Numbered from the stretch's first letter, positions 10,145 through 19,748 are shown. The stretch: DNA of 64,000 nt from Alphaproteobacteria bacterium (GCA_016125405.1 WGLW01000006.1:124001-188000), one strand, 5' to 3'. The notes: generated from the sequence alone by a model not told the origin. A program made the numbers and translations.

Positions 10145-10334
10145 GCCGCGCCCCTGCCTTTGGCGGGCGAAGCCATTCACCGAAAATCCACGACCTGCCC
10201 GCAGGCTCGACCACATGCCGATGCGGGGTCGGCGCAGGGGCATATCGTTTCATCATTCGTTTGACGCCGGCACGGTTGTTGCCATTATGTCACGGGTTCC
10301 GCGCCCTTACGCGGGGTCGAAGAGGGGATTGAAC

Positions 10335-10745
10335 TTGTTCAAGGAATTCCGCGAATTCGCCATGCGCGGCAATGTCGTCGACCTTGCCGTGGGCGTCATC
10401 ATCGGCGCGGCTTTCGGCGCCATCGTCACCTCGCTGGTGAACGACATCATCATGCCGATTGTTGGCCTCGCCACGGGCGGCATGGACTTTTCGGACCTCG
10501 TCTACACCCTGAAGCCGGCCACCGTTGCGGACGGCAAGGAGATCGCCGCGGTCACCATCAACTACGGCAAGTTCATCAATTACCTTCTCACGTTCCTGAT
10601 CGTAGCCTTCGCAATGTTCCTGGTCGTGAAGGGCATGAACTCGCTGAAACGCAAGGAAGAAGCGGCGCCCGAACCAACGCCCGAAACTCCTCCACAGGAA
10701 AAGCTTCTCGCCGAGATCCGGGACTTGCTTGCCAAACGCGCGTGA
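10335..10745 (+). CDS. mscL: Large-conductance mechanosensitive channel MscL
   Basis: Homopentameric emergency valve opened by membrane tension. 136 residues. [23 protein letters not shown] forms the N-terminal helix and TM1 (shown here as [20 protein letters not shown]). A periplasmic loop, TM2 (about 75-97) and a charged cytoplasmic helix ending ...[10 protein letters not shown] follow. No ATG fits. The TTG at 10335 gives the exact family N-terminus, and GAGGGG lies seven bases upstream. TTG 10329 would add two residues. Confidence 0.95.
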   Translation: MFKEFREFAMRGNVVDLAVGVIIGAAFGAIVTSLVNDIIMPIVGLATGGMDFSDLVYTLKPATVADGKEIAAVTINYGKFINYLLTFLIVAFAMFLVVKGMNSLKRKEEAAPEPTPETPPQEKLLAEIRDLLAKRA

Positions 10746-10787
10746 GATATCCGGTGGCCCTAAGTAGAGTTCAGTTGCGTACGGACG

Positions 10788-10817
10788 GGGCGGCCTCAGT
10801 GCCGCCCTTTCTGTTTT
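10788..10817 (+). terminator. Rho-independent terminator of mscL
   Basis: Seven-base-pair stem GGGCGGC (10788-10794) / GCCGCCC (10801-10807) with loop CTCAGT, followed by TTTCTGTTTT. Placed 42 bases after the mscL stop and before trpF. Confidence 0.85.
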
Positions 10818-10872
10818 CTGGGCCCAGGAAAAACACTTTGAAATCCGGGTCTTCGGGTCGAGCCTTGCTCCC

Positions 10873-11541
10873 ATGATCACCGTCAAGATCTGCGGTCTTT
10901 CCAGCGAATCAGTTGTCGAATCCGCGATCGAATCCGGCGCGGATCGTGTCGGGTTCGTACTGGTCGATTCCAGTCCTCGCTTTGTTCCTTTCCAGCGGGC
11001 GCAGGCCCTCATTCGTCACGCCGAAGCGTTGGGGGCCGAACCCTGGGTGGTGGCGGCCTACAGCATCGCGGGCGGTCCTCACGTTCCCTGGCTCGACCAG
11101 CTGGTCGACGAGACCCCCGAAATCGCCGCCGTCCAGCTGCACGGCAAGGAGACCCCGGCGGACGTGGCGGCCTTCGTAAAGCGCCACACGCTCGTGCCTG
11201 TCGTGAAGGCGTTTGGCGTGTCGACGCGGGCCGACCTTGCCCGCGCTGAAAAGTACGAGGCCGCAGACGCCTTCCTGTTCGACGCCCGCCCGCCGGCTGG
11301 AGCGGCGCGGGGGGGCGGCTTCGGCAAGGCATTCGACTGGTCGATCCTCAAGGGCTTCCGGGTGCACGATCACGAGGACTGGACGCTGTCTGGCGGCCTC
11401 ACCCCTGAAAATGTCGCCGAGGCGATCCGGGTCTCCGGCGCAGCCCAGGTGGATGTCTCCTCTGGCGTGGAGAGCGGCCCCGGCGTGAAGGACACGGCGA
11501 AGGTGAAGGCTTTCATTAAAGCGGCGAAAGCGGCGGGCTAG
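10873..11541 (+). CDS. trpF: Phosphoribosylanthranilate isomerase
   Basis: Third step of the tryptophan branch, an Amadori rearrangement of PRA to CdRP. 222-residue TIM barrel. KICGL near the N-terminus holds the catalytic Cys. VQLHGKE, the DA segment in FLFDARPP, and LSGGLTPENV with VDVSSGVESGPGVKD (phosphate-binding) are all diagnostic. The start is ATG 10873. It heads the trpF...trpB-GFA-trpA-accD-folC region. The stop overlaps the end of the opposing lipoprotein-like gene by four bases. Confidence 0.96.
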   Translation: MITVKICGLSSESVVESAIESGADRVGFVLVDSSPRFVPFQRAQALIRHAEALGAEPWVVAAYSIAGGPHVPWLDQLVDETPEIAAVQLHGKETPADVAAFVKRHTLVPVVKAFGVSTRADLARAEKYEAADAFLFDARPPAGAARGGGFGKAFDWSILKGFRVHDHEDWTLSGGLTPENVAEAIRVSGAAQVDVSSGVESGPGVKDTAKVKAFIKAAKAAG

Positions 11542-12178
11542 CCGGTCGCTTCGGGCAGGGAAGAACCGACGCCATCCAGCACCGCCCGCAATTCATTTGC
11601 GTCCAGCAGCCAGACGCTTCCGCCCAACTTGTCGAAGGAAACCCGGATCTTCTTCTTGTCCCGCGCCAGCAGTAGACGAACGATCGCCGGCGACAGGCTG
11701 AGCCGGTCGGTTTGATATCGTGTGCAATGAAGCTTCGAGCCGGAACACTCGCTGCGGTAATCCGTGAGTTCCCGGGGAACCGCCTGCCACGCGTCCCCGA
11801 CCTCTCCGTGCTGGTTGGGGTTTGTAATGGTCCAGGGCTGGTCCTGGAGCTGGGTCTCGGTGATCGGAAAGCGCTGGCGCCGGACGATAAAGACCGACGC
11901 CTGCTTCCCCGGCGAACGTTCCGCAATGAAGAAAACGGTCTTCATGGCGCGTTGCGGGTTGACGGCGCCGGCCGCTAGTCCGCTTTGGTCCATGCTGGCG
12001 TATCCGTTGTCCGCTGCCTTGTATTCGATCCTCGCGGCAGGCTCCGAAGACGCGCGGACGGTCCCGGACGCGTTACGCTGATGGCCGTCCGGATGGCTTC
12101 ATAGCCCTCAAGCGCCGGTCGATCGAGGCTGGCGCAAGCCGCAACGGGCAGCAGCAAAAGCGTGGCCAGGCGTCGCAA
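11538..12178 (-). pseudogene. Lipoprotein gene split by an apparent frameshift
   Basis: Two frames of one strand look like one gene. The upstream frame starts at TTG 12178 behind a strong GGGGGGAG, five bases away. It encodes a lipoprotein signal ([15 protein letters not shown], Cys15 in the lipobox) and runs on through [17 protein letters not shown] before drifting into an Arg-rich tail that stops at 11975. From about 12050 the -1 frame carries protein-like sequence (ARIEYKAADNGYASMDQSG ... FDKLGGSVWLLDANELRAVL) that stops at 11538. Joining the frames would give about 213 residues of unknown function. A genuine mutation, programmed frameshift or sequencing error all fit. Alternatively the distal part starts alone at ATG 11993 or 11945. 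Confidence 0.6.
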
Positions 12179-12282
12179 TCGGCTCCCCCCAAGTCTGGCG
12201 TCGGCGGAAAGATAGGACTGCATGGGCGCGAAGGCCAGCGTGGCTCTTGGAGCTTCGCCAAAGCCGGTCTATCGGAGGCACC

Positions 12283-13503
12283 ATGACAGCTGCGCCCCGC
12301 CCCAATACCTGGTCCCAATGGCCCGACGCCAATGGCCGTTTCGGCGAGTTTGGCGGCCGGTACGTCGCTGAAACCCTGATGCCGTTGGTGCTCGATCTCG
12401 AGGCCGAGTACGCGCGCGCCAAAGCGGACCCGGCCTTCGACGCCGAATTCCAGGATTTGCTCAAGAACTATGTCGGCCGTCCGTCGCCGATGTATTTCGC
12501 CGAGCGCCTGACCGAGCATTTCGGCGGCGCGAAAATCTACTTCAAGCGCGAGGAGCTGAACCACACCGGCGCACACAAGATCAACAACTGCGTCGGCCAG
12601 GTTTTGCTCGCCCGCCGCATGGGCAAGACGCGCATCATCGCGGAAACCGGCGCCGGCCAGCATGGTGTCGCGACCGCCACGGTGTGCGCGCGCTTTGGCC
12701 TGCCGTGCGTCGTCTTCATGGGCGAGACGGACGTTGAGCGTCAGAAGCCGAACGTCTTCCGCATGCGGTTGCTCGGCGCCGAGGTGATGCCGGTATCGTC
12801 GGGCACGGGCACGCTCAAGGACGCCATGAACGAAGCGCTGCGCGACTGGGTCACCAACGTCGCCAACACGTTCTACGTCATTGGAACAGTCGCGGGCCCT
12901 CATCCCTATCCGATGCTTGTCCGCGATTTTCAGTCCGTCATCGGACGTGAGGCGAAGCAGCAGATCCTTGAAGCCGAAGGCAGGCTGCCGGATGCGCTGG
13001 TCGCCTGTATCGGCGGCGGATCAAACGCCATCGGCCTCTTCCATCCTTTCCTTGAGGATGAAGGCGTCAGGATGATCGGCGTCGAGGCGTCGGGTTTTGG
13101 CGTCGAAACCGGCAAGCACGCCGCCAGCCTGAGCGGCGGACAGCCGGGCATCCTGCACGGCAACCGCACCTATCTGCTTCAGGACGAGAACGGCCAGATC
13201 ACCGACGCCCATTCGATCTCGGCCGGCCTCGACTATCCCGGCATCGGGCCAGAGCATTCCTTCCTGCACGAGACGGGCAGGGCGGAGTACCGCACCTGCA
13301 CCGACGCCGAGGCGCTTGAGGCCTTCCAGCTCTGCTCGCGTCTTGAAGGCATCATTCCCGCACTGGAGTCTGCCCACGCGCTCGCTCGCACGGGAGAGAT
13401 TGCAAAGGAATTGGGCCCTGACGGTCTCATCGTCGTCAATCTCAGCGGCCGGGGCGACAAGGACATCTTCTCGGTCGCGAAGCATCTCGGGATGGAGATA
13501 TGA
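12283..13503 (+). CDS. trpB: Tryptophan synthase beta chain
   Basis: PLP-dependent condensation of indole with serine in the TrpAB complex. 406 residues. The PLP lysine is Lys99 in [21 protein letters not shown] and the glycine-rich phosphate cup GGGSNAIG are present, ending [11 protein letters not shown]. Start ATG 12283 with GGAGG at 12274-12278. The stop overlaps the following GFA-type gene by four bases (ATGA), so the two should be translationally coupled. Confidence 0.97.
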   Translation: MTAAPRPNTWSQWPDANGRFGEFGGRYVAETLMPLVLDLEAEYARAKADPAFDAEFQDLLKNYVGRPSPMYFAERLTEHFGGAKIYFKREELNHTGAHKINNCVGQVLLARRMGKTRIIAETGAGQHGVATATVCARFGLPCVVFMGETDVERQKPNVFRMRLLGAEVMPVSSGTGTLKDAMNEALRDWVTNVANTFYVIGTVAGPHPYPMLVRDFQSVIGREAKQQILEAEGRLPDALVACIGGGSNAIGLFHPFLEDEGVRMIGVEASGFGVETGKHAASLSGGQPGILHGNRTYLLQDENGQITDAHSISAGLDYPGIGPEHSFLHETGRAEYRTCTDAEALEAFQLCSRLEGIIPALESAHALARTGEIAKELGPDGLIVVNLSGRGDKDIFSVAKHLGMEI

Positions 13504-13853
13504 CCCACTACACCGGCTCCTGCCATTGTGGCGCCGTGCGCTATTCCGCCGAGGCTGACATCCAGGGCGTGATGGAGTGCAACTGCTCGCACTGTTCGAA
13601 GAAGGGGTTCCTGCTGGCCTTCATCCCGGCGAGCGATTTCACGCTCGAAACGCCGGATGCGCCTTTGTCAGAATACCGGTTCAACAAGATGCACATCGCC
13701 CACAAATTCTGCCCCACCTGTGGGGTCGAGGCGTTCGCCCACGCGAAACATCCTGTCACCGGCGTTGACACCGTGGCGCTGAACGTCCGCTGCCTGAAGG
13801 ACGTCGATATCAGCCGGTTCCCCGTGAAACAGGTCGATGGAGCAAGCCTCTAG
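13500..13853 (+). CDS. GFA/CENP-V domain zinc protein
   Basis: Small cytoplasmic zinc protein of the family named for glutathione-dependent formaldehyde-activating enzyme. Few members have a proven reaction. 117 residues. The cysteine set is complete: Cys8/Cys10 (SCHCG), Cys27/Cys29/Cys32 (CNCSHC) and Cys71/Cys74 (CPTC). It overlaps trpB by four bases and ends immediately before the trpA ATG with no gap, so it is an integral cistron of the trp operon. Role there unknown. Confidence 0.88.
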   Translation: MTHYTGSCHCGAVRYSAEADIQGVMECNCSHCSKKGFLLAFIPASDFTLETPDAPLSEYRFNKMHIAHKFCPTCGVEAFAHAKHPVTGVDTVALNVRCLKDVDISRFPVKQVDGASL

Positions 13854-14693
13854 ATGGGCGCCGACCGCATTGCCCAGGCCTTTGCCGCATGTGCGAAAGA
13901 AGGTCGCGCCGCGTTTGTCGGCTATCTCATGGCCGATGATCCGACGCCGGACATTTCCCTTGGAAATATCCAGGCGCTCGCTGCGGCAGGCGCCGACGTC
14001 ATCGAGCTTGGGGCGCCCTTTACGGACCCGATGGCCGACGGCGTTGCGATCCAGAAAGCGGCCCAGCGTGCTCTTGCCGCAGGCGGCAGTCTTTCAGGTA
14101 CGCTAGAGATCGCCCGTCGTTTCCGAATCGTTAACACTTCGACGCCTTTGATCGTGATGGGTTATGCCAACCCGATCCACCGTATGGGCTTCAGCGAGTT
14201 CGCCAGACGTGCGGCCGAAGCCGGAGTAGATGGCGTTATCACCGTCGATCTGCCGCCCGAGGAGGATGCTCCCCTGCGCACCGAACTAGCCCGCAACGGC
14301 CTTGCCGTGATCCGGCTGGCGACGCCCACGACGACGGAAGGCCGGATGGCCCGTGTCGCCGATGGCGCGGCGGGCTTTGTCTATTACGTGTCTGTCGCCG
14401 GGGTGACGGGCGCCGGGGTCGGCGCAGAGGCTGACATTGCCGCGGGCGTCAACCGGGCCCGCAAGGCATCCAATCTGCCTGTCGCCGTTGGATTTGGCGT
14501 CCGCACGCCGGATCAAGCCGCCGTCTTCGCGCGTATTGCCGATGGCGTGGTTGTGGGCTCTGCGCTGGTCGAAGAGGTCCGCGCTGCGGTGGAATCCGGC
14601 CAGCCGGAATCCTCTGTCAATAGAATAAGTGTGGTTGCCGAAGCACTGTCAAACGCCATATCTTCGGCGCGTACATTACGGAGCGTTCATTGA
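13854..14693 (+). CDS. trpA: Tryptophan synthase alpha chain
   Basis: Cleaves indole-3-glycerol phosphate to indole and glyceraldehyde-3-phosphate and channels indole to TrpB. 279-residue TIM barrel. The catalytic glutamate is Glu51 in VIELGAPFTDPMADG. YYVSVAGVTGAG and GFGVRTPDQA (phosphate loop) are present. The N-terminal strand reads FVGYLMADDP where most enzymes have a TAGDP-type motif. The ATG directly follows the GFA stop. The end overlaps accD by four bases (TTGA). Confidence 0.96.
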   Translation: MGADRIAQAFAACAKEGRAAFVGYLMADDPTPDISLGNIQALAAAGADVIELGAPFTDPMADGVAIQKAAQRALAAGGSLSGTLEIARRFRIVNTSTPLIVMGYANPIHRMGFSEFARRAAEAGVDGVITVDLPPEEDAPLRTELARNGLAVIRLATPTTTEGRMARVADGAAGFVYYVSVAGVTGAGVGAEADIAAGVNRARKASNLPVAVGFGVRTPDQAAVFARIADGVVVGSALVEEVRAAVESGQPESSVNRISVVAEALSNAISSARTLRSVH

Positions 14694-15595
14694 ACTGGCT
14701 TACCAACCTCCCGCCCGGCCTGAAGTCCATCTTCGCCCGGAAGGAAGACGGCAATGACGGGGATCCGCTCTGGGTGAAATGCCCCAAGACGGGCGAACTC
14801 GTCTATCGCGAAGACCTTGAGGCCACGATGTGGGTGACGCCGTCCGGCGCCCACATGGCGATCACGCCGGAACAGCGCTTCAAATACATGTTCGACGGCG
14901 GTCTCTGGACCGAGATCGAACTGCCCGCGGCCATCAAGGACCCGCTGAAATTCAAGGACGACAAACGGTATGTCGATCGCCTGAAGGCGGCGAAGACCAA
15001 GACTGGTCGGGACGACTGCATGGTCGCCGCGCACGGTGAAATCGGCGGCCGTCGGGCGGTCGTGCTGGTTCAGAACTTTGCCTTCATGGGCGGCTCGCTC
15101 GGAATGGCTGCCGGCGAAGCCTTCATCAAGGCGGCTGAAACGGCCGTCGCCAAGAAGGCGGCGCTGATTGTGGTTACGGCGTCCGGCGGCGCACGGATGC
15201 AGGAATCGTCCTTCGCCCTGATGCAGATGCCCCGCACCGTTCTCGCTATCCAGGACGTCAAGCAGGCCAGGCTGCCGTACATCGTCATCCTGACCCACCC
15301 CACCTCGGGAGGGGTTCTCGCCTCTTATGCGATGCTGGGCGACGTCCATCTCGCCGAGCCGGGCGCGCAGCTGGCCTTCACAGGCCCGCGCGTCATCGAG
15401 CAGACGATCCGCGAGAAGCTTCCCGAAGGCTTTCAGCGATCGGAGTTCCTGCACGAGCGCGGAATGGTCGACATCGTCGTCGACCGTCGCCAGATCGCTT
15501 CCACGCTGGGGTCTCTTCTGGGAATGTTGATGCCAGCCACACGCGGCCGCCGCCCGCGAGCGATCCCTGCGGAAGACCTCGTCTCCGCGAAATAG
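14690..15595 (+). CDS. accD: Acetyl-CoA carboxylase carboxyltransferase, beta subunit
   Basis: Transfers carboxyl from biotin to acetyl-CoA for fatty-acid synthesis, with AccA. 301 residues from a TTG that overlaps the trpA stop. The crotonase-fold core is typical (GSLGMAAGEAF, TASGGARMQESSFALMQM, HPTSGGVLASYAMLGD). The N-terminal zinc ribbon is degenerate. Only one of the four cysteines of E. coli AccD is left (VKCPKTGELVYREDLEATMW). I recall this as a trait of many alphaproteobacterial AccDs. It leads into folC, as in Caulobacter. Confidence 0.95.
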   Translation: MNWLTNLPPGLKSIFARKEDGNDGDPLWVKCPKTGELVYREDLEATMWVTPSGAHMAITPEQRFKYMFDGGLWTEIELPAAIKDPLKFKDDKRYVDRLKAAKTKTGRDDCMVAAHGEIGGRRAVVLVQNFAFMGGSLGMAAGEAFIKAAETAVAKKAALIVVTASGGARMQESSFALMQMPRTVLAIQDVKQARLPYIVILTHPTSGGVLASYAMLGDVHLAEPGAQLAFTGPRVIEQTIREKLPEGFQRSEFLHERGMVDIVVDRRQIASTLGSLLGMLMPATRGRRPRAIPAEDLVSAK

Positions 15596-15615
15596 GCGCC
15601 AATCAGGCGAACGCC

Positions 15616-16005
15616 TCAGTCTTTCGTCTGGAAGCTCAGATAGCCGCGCTCAACCATTCGGCGCAGGGCCTCGTACGCGTCTGCAAGTTCTTCGTAAGAC
15701 CGGCGCAGCCGGGTCAGGTTTTCGATCTCTTCCGCGCCCAGCGCCTGCGCCGGGCTCGTTTCGATGGCCGCCTTCACCCAGTGCGCCCGCGCCTGCGCGG
15801 CGGCCACCGCCAGGCGCTGAAAGCGGGCGAGGTCTGCCTGGCCAAGCGTTTTGCCAATCACTTCCCGGTTCGCTGCAAAGGCGGCGAAATCGATCTGTTC
15901 GAGGTGACCGCGCAGCTTCCGCTGTTCCTGCGGATCCATCGCCGCTTCCGGCTCAAAATGGTCGTGCTGGCGAGACCGCGTGTTCGTGCTGACGATCGAG
16001 GCCAT
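15616..16005 (-). CDS. Conserved hypothetical protein, helical
   Basis: 129 residues, no signal or membrane segment, mostly predicted helix rich in Ala, Glu and Arg (ARFQRLAVAAAQARAHWVKA, LTRLRRSYEELADAYEALRR). I do not recognise the family. Start ATG at 16003-16005 (complement) with GGGAG seven bases upstream. It lies convergent to accD and divergent from folC. Codon use matches its neighbours, so it looks like a real gene. Confidence 0.7.
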   Translation of the reverse strand: MASIVSTNTRSRQHDHFEPEAAMDPQEQRKLRGHLEQIDFAAFAANREVIGKTLGQADLARFQRLAVAAAQARAHWVKAAIETSPAQALGAEEIENLTRLRRSYEELADAYEALRRMVERGYLSFQTKD

Positions 16006-16173
16006 GGTGTGGCTCCCATGCTCCCGGCATATCTGGAATGCGGGGAATCCAGCGCATTATAGGGGTTTGTCGTTAAGCGTCGGTTTATCGGGCTTTGGCG
16101 GCGGCTGTATGCTGGCCGGCTCGCCCTCTCTGCCGCCCTGCGCTATGACCACCGCCAACTCACGGAGGCCTGT

Positions 16174-17499
16174 TTGAGTGACGCGCCGGCGGTTGCAGCC
16201 GCCCTCGAGCGATTCCGCAATCCAGCGAGCCGCGCTGCTCCGGCTTTTGGGCTGGATCATATCCGGCGGGCGCTTGCCCGGCTGGGCGATCCGCAGGACA
16301 GCGCGCCGACTGCGATTCACATCACGGGCACAAACGGCAAAGGCTCGACCGGCGCGTTCATCCGCGCGATGGCCGAGGCGTCCGGGCTTTCAGCGCACGT
16401 CTTCACCTCGCCACATCTCGTCGCCGCCAACGAACGCATCCGGATCGCCGGGCGGCTGGCCAGCGACGATGAACTGGCGGCGACGCTCATTCACATCGCT
16501 GAGAACACCGAAGGGCTCACCTATTTCGAGGCGCTGACGGCAGCGGCGTTTGTGTTGTTCGCGCGTTATCCGGCCGACATCTCGATTATTGAAGTCGGCG
16601 CCGGCGGCGCTACCGACGCCACCAATGTGATGTCCCGGCCCGCGGCGACAGTGATTACGCCGATATCCCGCGACCACGAGATCATGTTCGGCGTCTCCGG
16701 CGTTGCGGCGATCGCGCGGCTAAAGGCGGGAATATTCCGCCGCCGCGTCCCAGCCGTACTGGCCGAACAACCGCCCTCCGCGCTCGATGCGCTGCGCGAA
16801 GAGGCAAGCGCAATCGGAGCGCCCCTTCACTCTGCGCATCAGCACTGGAAGGCCGCCTGGCGCGACGGCGCGTTCGTCTTCGGCGGCAAGCATGTTCAGG
16901 TCCGCGCGCCCTGGCTTGCATTGCCTGGCGCACACCAATCTGAAAATGCGGGCGCTGCCTGCGCCGCAGTGGAGATGCTGCAGGATCCCCGCTTCACGCC
17001 GGAGACGATGGCTGCGGGCCTGCGCGAGGCGCATTGGCCTGCGCGGCTCCAGAAACTGTCCGATGGGCCGCTCACCCGAAATCAGACCAGTGAGATCTTC
17101 ATAGATGCCGCGCACAACCCGGCAGGCGCCGCGGCGTTGGCGGCGGCCATTCGCGTCGCCCGCCGTCCGGGCGACCGGGTGGCTGTCATTATCGCCATGC
17201 AAGGTGCAAAGGACGCAGAAGGCATGCTGGCCGAACTTGCCAGCCCCGATAAAGGCGTCGCGGACGACATCATTGCCTGTGAGCTGCCAGACAGCGGCGG
17301 GCAGGAAGGCGGCCCCGGCGCTGCGCCAGCGCATCTTGCCGCCATCGCCCGCACGCTCGGCGCCCACGCGCTTGAAGCTCAAGATTATCTCGATGCGCTG
17401 AAGCTCGCCCAGGCCAGTGGCGCCGCCAGGATCTATGTCTGCGGCTCGCTGTACTTGTGCGGCGCCCTGCTCAGCGCGAATGGCGAGCGAGTGGAGTAG
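16174..17499 (+). CDS. folC: Bifunctional folylpolyglutamate/dihydrofolate synthase
   Basis: Adds glutamate to dihydropteroate and folates using ATP, a Mur-ligase-fold enzyme. 441 residues. The P-loop is GTNGKGSTGAF, followed by TSPHLVAANERIRI. YFEALTAAAF, the NVM segment and the C-terminal DAAHNPAGA ADP-binding motif are all present. The start is TTG 16174 with CGGAGG at 16163-16168. It follows accD, as in many proteobacteria. Confidence 0.94.
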   Translation: MSDAPAVAAALERFRNPASRAAPAFGLDHIRRALARLGDPQDSAPTAIHITGTNGKGSTGAFIRAMAEASGLSAHVFTSPHLVAANERIRIAGRLASDDELAATLIHIAENTEGLTYFEALTAAAFVLFARYPADISIIEVGAGGATDATNVMSRPAATVITPISRDHEIMFGVSGVAAIARLKAGIFRRRVPAVLAEQPPSALDALREEASAIGAPLHSAHQHWKAAWRDGAFVFGGKHVQVRAPWLALPGAHQSENAGAACAAVEMLQDPRFTPETMAAGLREAHWPARLQKLSDGPLTRNQTSEIFIDAAHNPAGAAALAAAIRVARRPGDRVAVIIAMQGAKDAEGMLAELASPDKGVADDIIACELPDSGGQEGGPGAAPAHLAAIARTLGAHALEAQDYLDALKLAQASGAARIYVCGSLYLCGALLSANGERVE

Positions 17500-17726
17500 G
17501 GACAGCATCCCTCGAAATTGGCGCGCACCGGGCGCAAAAGTTGACGCGGGCGTCGCGTTTGCGTCGCGACTTCAATCACTTAGCCGGCCATCGTCCGTCC
17601 ACCCGCATAAATTCTGGTTATGCGTTCGCCTGACGACGGTGGTACAATTTCGGCCATTCAGGCCTGCGTCGCTGTCGCAAGACGGACGTTACAGACAGGC
17701 TCAACCTCGGGGGAGAGATTCGGAAA

Positions 17727-19748
17727 ATGAAGAAAGTCTGGATGTCGGGCGCGGCGGTCGCCGTCGTGGCTGCGGTTGCTGGTGTGGCGTCGGTCAGGGC
17801 CGCGCCAAATGTGCAGACGTCGGCAAGCGTGCCGGAACGGGTTGGTGATTTCCAGCTGACCGACACGACGCGCCTGGGCCACCGGCTCTCCTACTTCAAG
17901 TACGCACCGGCGATCGTGCTCATGTCCCAGACCAACGGGTCCCGGATGTCGCGCACAGCGGCGGGCGAACTTGCAAAGCTTCAGGCCGCCTACAAGGACA
18001 AGGGCGTCCTCTTCTACATGATCAATTCCAATCTTTCCGATACGCGCGATCAAGCTGCGGCCGAAGCGGCGGCGAACAAGTTCGCTGTGCCGCTCCTCAT
18101 GGACGACCTGCAACTCGTTGGCGAACAGCTGAACGTCCAGCGCGAAGGCGAAGTCTATGTGATCGATCCGAAGGCCGGTTTCAGGGTCGCCTATCATGGA
18201 CCTCTGGATGATCGCTTCACCAGCGCCAACCCGGTCGCCGCGAACGCGCCCAGAAACGCCTACGCTGCATCCGCGATTGATTCCGTTCTGGCGGGCCGGC
18301 CAGTCGCCACTCCACGCATCGACGTCAAGGTCGGCAAGACGATTTCTTTCCCGGAGAGAGCGAAGTCGACCGAGTTCGCCAAAATCTCCTATACGGAAAC
18401 CGTCGCTCCCATCCTTCAGCAGAAGTGCGTGACCTGCCACCAGAAGGGCGGCATCGCTCCGTTCGCCATGAACAGCTACGAGGTGGTGAAGGGGTTCGCC
18501 CCGATGATGCTTGAAACCGTGATGGCCAAGCGCATGCCGCCATGGTTCGCCGATCCGCATGTCGGCAAGTTCTCGAACGACACCGCACTGACGCCTGATC
18601 AGAGCAGGACTCTGGTCCACTGGCTTGAAGCCGGCGCGCCGCGCGGCGAGGGCGAGGACATACTGAAAACCGAGGCTGGAGAAGCTCCGGAATGGCCGAC
18701 GGCGCTGGGCAAGCCGGATGTGGTCGTCCAGTTGCCGGCCTTCGACGTGCCGGCCACCGGCGTGATCGAGTACCAGAGCGTGATGATCGACAACCCGTTC
18801 AAGGGCGATGCATGGCTTCGCGCTGTTGCGTTCCAGCCGGGCGCGCGCCCCGTGCTGCACCACATCACCTCGAGCTATTCGCCTGACCGTTCGGCTCCGT
18901 CATCGGGCATTCCCGGCAGTTCGGTGGGCTCCTTCGTTCCGGGCGCGGGCATCCAGACCTACAACGAAGGCACCGGTGCGCCAGTGCCGGCGGGCGGCAA
19001 GCTTCGCTACTCGATGCACTACACGACGACCGGCAGGGCGATGTCCGATTCCACCCGGATCGGCTATTACCTGCTGAAGAAGCCGCCCGAAATCATCCGG
19101 CGCGCCGCGGTCATCTCCGATCCCAGCATGCTGATTCCCGCCGGCGAGGCGCGTCACAAGGAAGTCGCCTACATCGAATTCCCGGCGGACGCTGTGCTCT
19201 ACAGCGTGCACCCGCATGCCCACTATCGCGGCTTCTCGGTCGAGCTGAAGGAAAAGACGCCGGACGGCAAGGAGACGCCGCTTCTGTCGGTGCCCCAGTA
19301 CGATTTCAACTGGCAGCTCGACTATGACCTGGCCGAACCGCTGAACATCAAGGCGGGCACCAAGCTCATCGTGACGTGGATCTACGACAACTCCGCACAC
19401 AACCCGAGCAATCCGGATCCCAGGAAGGACATCGCCTGGGGCGAGCAGACCTGGGAAGAAATGATGTACTTCCGGGTCAACTACCGCTGGTCAGACGAAA
19501 CGAGCTCGCACATCCGCAACGATCTGCAGGCGAAGCTGATGGACTCACGCACCATCGGATCGCTCGACGACAATGCCGACGGCAAGGTGCAGATCAACGA
19601 GCTGACCGGCACGATGGTCTCGCTGCGCTCCCGCTTCGCAGACCTCGATCTCAACAAGGATGGCGGTCTCGACAAGGATGAGCTGGCGGTGGGGCACATT
19701 ACGGGCGCAACCGCCCGCCGGCTGCGCGATACCGACAACGACCTCTAG
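17727..19748 (+). CDS. Secreted multidomain redox-like protein: redoxin, haem-c motif, copper-monooxygenase-like, EF-hands
   Basis: 673 residues with a Sec signal (1-25, AAVAVVAAVAGVASVRA). Domains in order: a thioredoxin/peroxiredoxin-like region (about 35-190) that has lost the usual Cys pair (LMSQTNGSRMSR); one haem-c motif Cys234-V-T-C-His238; a region like the C-terminal half of copper type II ascorbate-dependent monooxygenases with His378-His379 and HPHAHYRG (from His495); and two EF-hand loops, DDNADGKVQINE (from Asp614) and a second from Asp639. It should act in the periplasm or outside the cell. Substrate unknown. Gene stands alone between folC and trxA. Confidence 0.8.
   Translation: MKKVWMSGAAVAVVAAVAGVASVRAAPNVQTSASVPERVGDFQLTDTTRLGHRLSYFKYAPAIVLMSQTNGSRMSRTAAGELAKLQAAYKDKGVLFYMINSNLSDTRDQAAAEAAANKFAVPLLMDDLQLVGEQLNVQREGEVYVIDPKAGFRVAYHGPLDDRFTSANPVAANAPRNAYAASAIDSVLAGRPVATPRIDVKVGKTISFPERAKSTEFAKISYTETVAPILQQKCVTCHQKGGIAPFAMNSYEVVKGFAPMMLETVMAKRMPPWFADPHVGKFSNDTALTPDQSRTLVHWLEAGAPRGEGEDILKTEAGEAPEWPTALGKPDVVVQLPAFDVPATGVIEYQSVMIDNPFKGDAWLRAVAFQPGARPVLHHITSSYSPDRSAPSSGIPGSSVGSFVPGAGIQTYNEGTGAPVPAGGKLRYSMHYTTTGRAMSDSTRIGYYLLKKPPEIIRRAAVISDPSMLIPAGEARHKEVAYIEFPADAVLYSVHPHAHYRGFSVELKEKTPDGKETPLLSVPQYDFNWQLDYDLAEPLNIKAGTKLIVTWIYDNSAHNPSNPDPRKDIAWGEQTWEEMMYFRVNYRWSDETSSHIRNDLQAKLMDSRTIGSLDDNADGKVQINELTGTMVSLRSRFADLDLNKDGGLDKDELAVGHITGATARRLRDTDNDL

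Noticed and set aside
10746-10872. Tryptophan leader peptide/attenuator before trpF
   Set aside because: The gap holds the mscL terminator and a short leader; no Trp-rich small frame is present.
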